From assembly GCA_017553245.1 (NCBI GenBank), contig JAFZMT010000229.1, forward strand, positions 1-5,648: a stretch of 5,648 bases of DNA, written 5' to 3'. Position 1 is the first letter of the stretch; each line of letters opens with the position of its first letter. Positions 4,810 through 5,648 of this stretch are shown here, in pieces. The translations under genes and the position numbers were made by a program. Origin of the DNA: Methanomicrobium sp. (GTDB lineage Archaea; Halobacteriota; Methanomicrobia; Methanomicrobiales; Methanomicrobiaceae). Below the pieces are notes generated by a model. It ran no database searches. It was not told the origin of the DNA and saw nothing but the letters and a program-made list of their open reading frames with translations.

Positions 4810-5484
4810 ATGCCTGAGGAATTCCCGAAGATAATAATCAATTTCAAGACCTATACCGAGGGTTACGGCGGGTATGCGCACAATATCGCCGGCGCCGCCG
4901 AAGAGGTCTCCGAAGAGAGCGGTGTGCTTATCGGAGTAGCGCCGGGCTACATGGACATGCACCCCATCTCCCACCATTACGAGATTCCCGTCTATGCGCA
5001 GCACATCGACGCCATCACCGCCGGCGCTCACACGGGTCATATCCTTGCCGAGGCAGTCCGTTCCGCAGGTGCGACGGGAACCCTCATCAACCATTCGGAG
5101 CGGCGTCTTACGCTTGCGGATGTTTCCGGCTGTGTGGCGGCGGCAAAACGTGCGCACCTTCAGACCGTCGTCTGCACGAACGATATCTCAACGAGTGCGG
5201 CGGCGGCAACCTTCGCACCGACCTTCGTGGCAATCGAGCCGCCGGAGTTAATCGGCAGCGGCATCTCGGTGGCAACCGCCGACCCCGCCATCATAGAAAA
5301 CTCCGTGAATGCGGTAAAGAGCGTAAACAAAGACGTAAGAGTCCTCGCGGGCGCGGGTATCAGCACCGGCGACTGCGTTAAAAGAGCAATCGAGCTTGGA
5401 GCCGACGGCGTTCTTCTGGCATCCGGTGTCGTAAAAGCTAAGTTCCCCAAGGAAGTTCTGAGGGATCTCGTCTCAAAGATCTGA
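4810..5484 (+). CDS. tpiA: Triosephosphate isomerase, archaeal type
   Basis: This 224-aa enzyme interconverts dihydroxyacetone phosphate and glyceraldehyde 3-phosphate. In methanogens it serves mainly gluconeogenesis. It fits the compact archaeal family, about 25 residues shorter than bacterial and eukaryotic forms, whose members are often tetramers. Catalytic residues are visible: Asn11 and Lys13 in IINFKTY, the electrophilic His95 in INHSERR, and the base Glu143 in AIEPPELIG. Phosphate-binding segments are GISVA (151-155), LAGAGIS (179-185) and [10 protein letters not shown] (199-208) near the C-terminus. The barrel appears complete, with no frameshift. It follows MBF1 on the same strand but has its own TATA box and a strong SD; no metabolic link to MBF1 is evident. 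T-rich sequence follows the stop. Confidence 0.96.
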   Translation: MPEEFPKIIINFKTYTEGYGGYAHNIAGAAEEVSEESGVLIGVAPGYMDMHPISHHYEIPVYAQHIDAITAGAHTGHILAEAVRSAGATGTLINHSERRLTLADVSGCVAAAKRAHLQTVVCTNDISTSAAAATFAPTFVAIEPPELIGSGISVATADPAIIENSVNAVKSVNKDVRVLAGAGISTGDCVKRAIELGADGVLLASGVVKAKFPKEVLRDLVSKI

Positions 5485-5508
5485 AAAAAACCGCTTTTTC
5501 ATATTTTT
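5484..5508. terminator. Bidirectional A/T-run terminator after tpiA
   Basis: Seven A, then CCGC, then five T, then CATA and five more T follow directly after the tpiA stop. On the plus strand the two T5 tracts can end tpiA transcription. On the minus strand the A-run becomes T7, which could end a transcript coming from the right. The symmetry suits a convergent gene pair. Confidence 0.5.
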
Positions 5509-5523
5509 GTCATAGTTTTGAAA

Positions 5524-5631
5524 TCAGTCGTCCGGTATCCTTTTAATCATAGCTTCAATCCCTGTATTGCTATCATATCTTACAGCATTCCCGTTTTTGA
5601 CGTATATAAAATGCCGAACAGAATAGCATAC
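5524..5631 (-). other. Short open frame, possible 3' end or remnant of a convergent gene
   Basis: Reading minus, 35 sense codons precede a TGA at 5526-5524, giving a protein-like string that includes VKNGNAVRYDSNTGIEAM and ends KRIPDD. An in-frame TAA lies just upstream (5634-5632), and there is no ATG, GTG or TTG at the head of the frame. As it stands it is either a broken or frameshifted gene tail or a chance open stretch. The T7 run on the same strand after its stop fits a transcript end. I recognise no family. Confidence 0.2.
5603..5610 (+). promoter_or_regulatory. Possible TATA box near the right edge
   Basis: TATATAAA matches the archaeal TATA consensus well and would start transcription near 5630-5635, for a gene beyond the window. 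It lies within the short minus-strand open frame at 5524-5631, so at most one of the two readings is likely to matter. No gene start is visible after it in the window. Confidence 0.3.
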
Positions 5632-5648
5632 TTAATAATAATTACTGC

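Noticed and set aside
4443..5157. Minus-strand open frames opposite MBF1 and tpiA.
   Set aside because: Both plus-strand genes are complete with all family motifs. The minus frames show low-complexity Ser/Arg composition and no supporting signals.

Overview
The window looks like chromosomal DNA from a methanogenic euryarchaeon, most plausibly of the Methanomicrobiales. Five genes point that way: two proteasome-activating nucleotidases (PAN), the archaeal zinc-ribbon/HTH factor MBF1, a short archaeal-type triosephosphate isomerase, and the small subunit of archaeal phosphomevalonate dehydratase. Intergenic regions carry TATA-like elements and T-run terminators. Most starts lack a Shine-Dalgarno (SD) sequence, and several have a TATA-like element only about 20-30 bases upstream, as expected of leaderless or short-leader archaeal mRNAs. 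The lineage call is inference from gene content, not from a search.

Layout, left to right. At the left edge (minus strand) is the start of a radical SAM enzyme that runs out of the window; its Fe-S motif lies at residues 11-18 and is followed by a Glu/Ser-rich repeat. Just upstream of it, on the same strand, is the phosphomevalonate dehydratase small subunit. Divergent from that pair is the first PAN gene (plus strand), ending in a canonical HbYX tail (Met-Tyr-Tyr). Next is an uncharacterised 221-aa protein (plus strand) with a 60-residue acidic, Ser-rich tail. Convergent to it is a second PAN gene (minus strand), ending Met-Phe-Ala. Divergent from the second PAN is MBF1 (plus), followed by tpiA (plus) with its own TATA box and SD. 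The right edge holds T-rich terminator-like DNA and a short minus-strand open frame of uncertain status.

Functionally, the two PANs are predicted hexameric AAA+ unfoldases that feed the 20S proteasome. Their different tails, pore loops and N-termini suggest two gates or two specialised rings. The acidic protein between them is the least explained gene and could be functionally linked to them, but only position and composition suggest it. The other genes belong to isoprenoid synthesis, glycolysis/gluconeogenesis and transcription. A recurring oddity is short in-frame or intergenic tandem repeats: 9-bp units in the radical SAM gene, 27-bp units in the first PAN and in the acidic protein, and 12-, 11- and 8-bp units in the two gaps around the acidic protein. 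I see no RNA genes, CRISPR arrays, insertion sequences or phage genes, and no gap longer than 300 bases.
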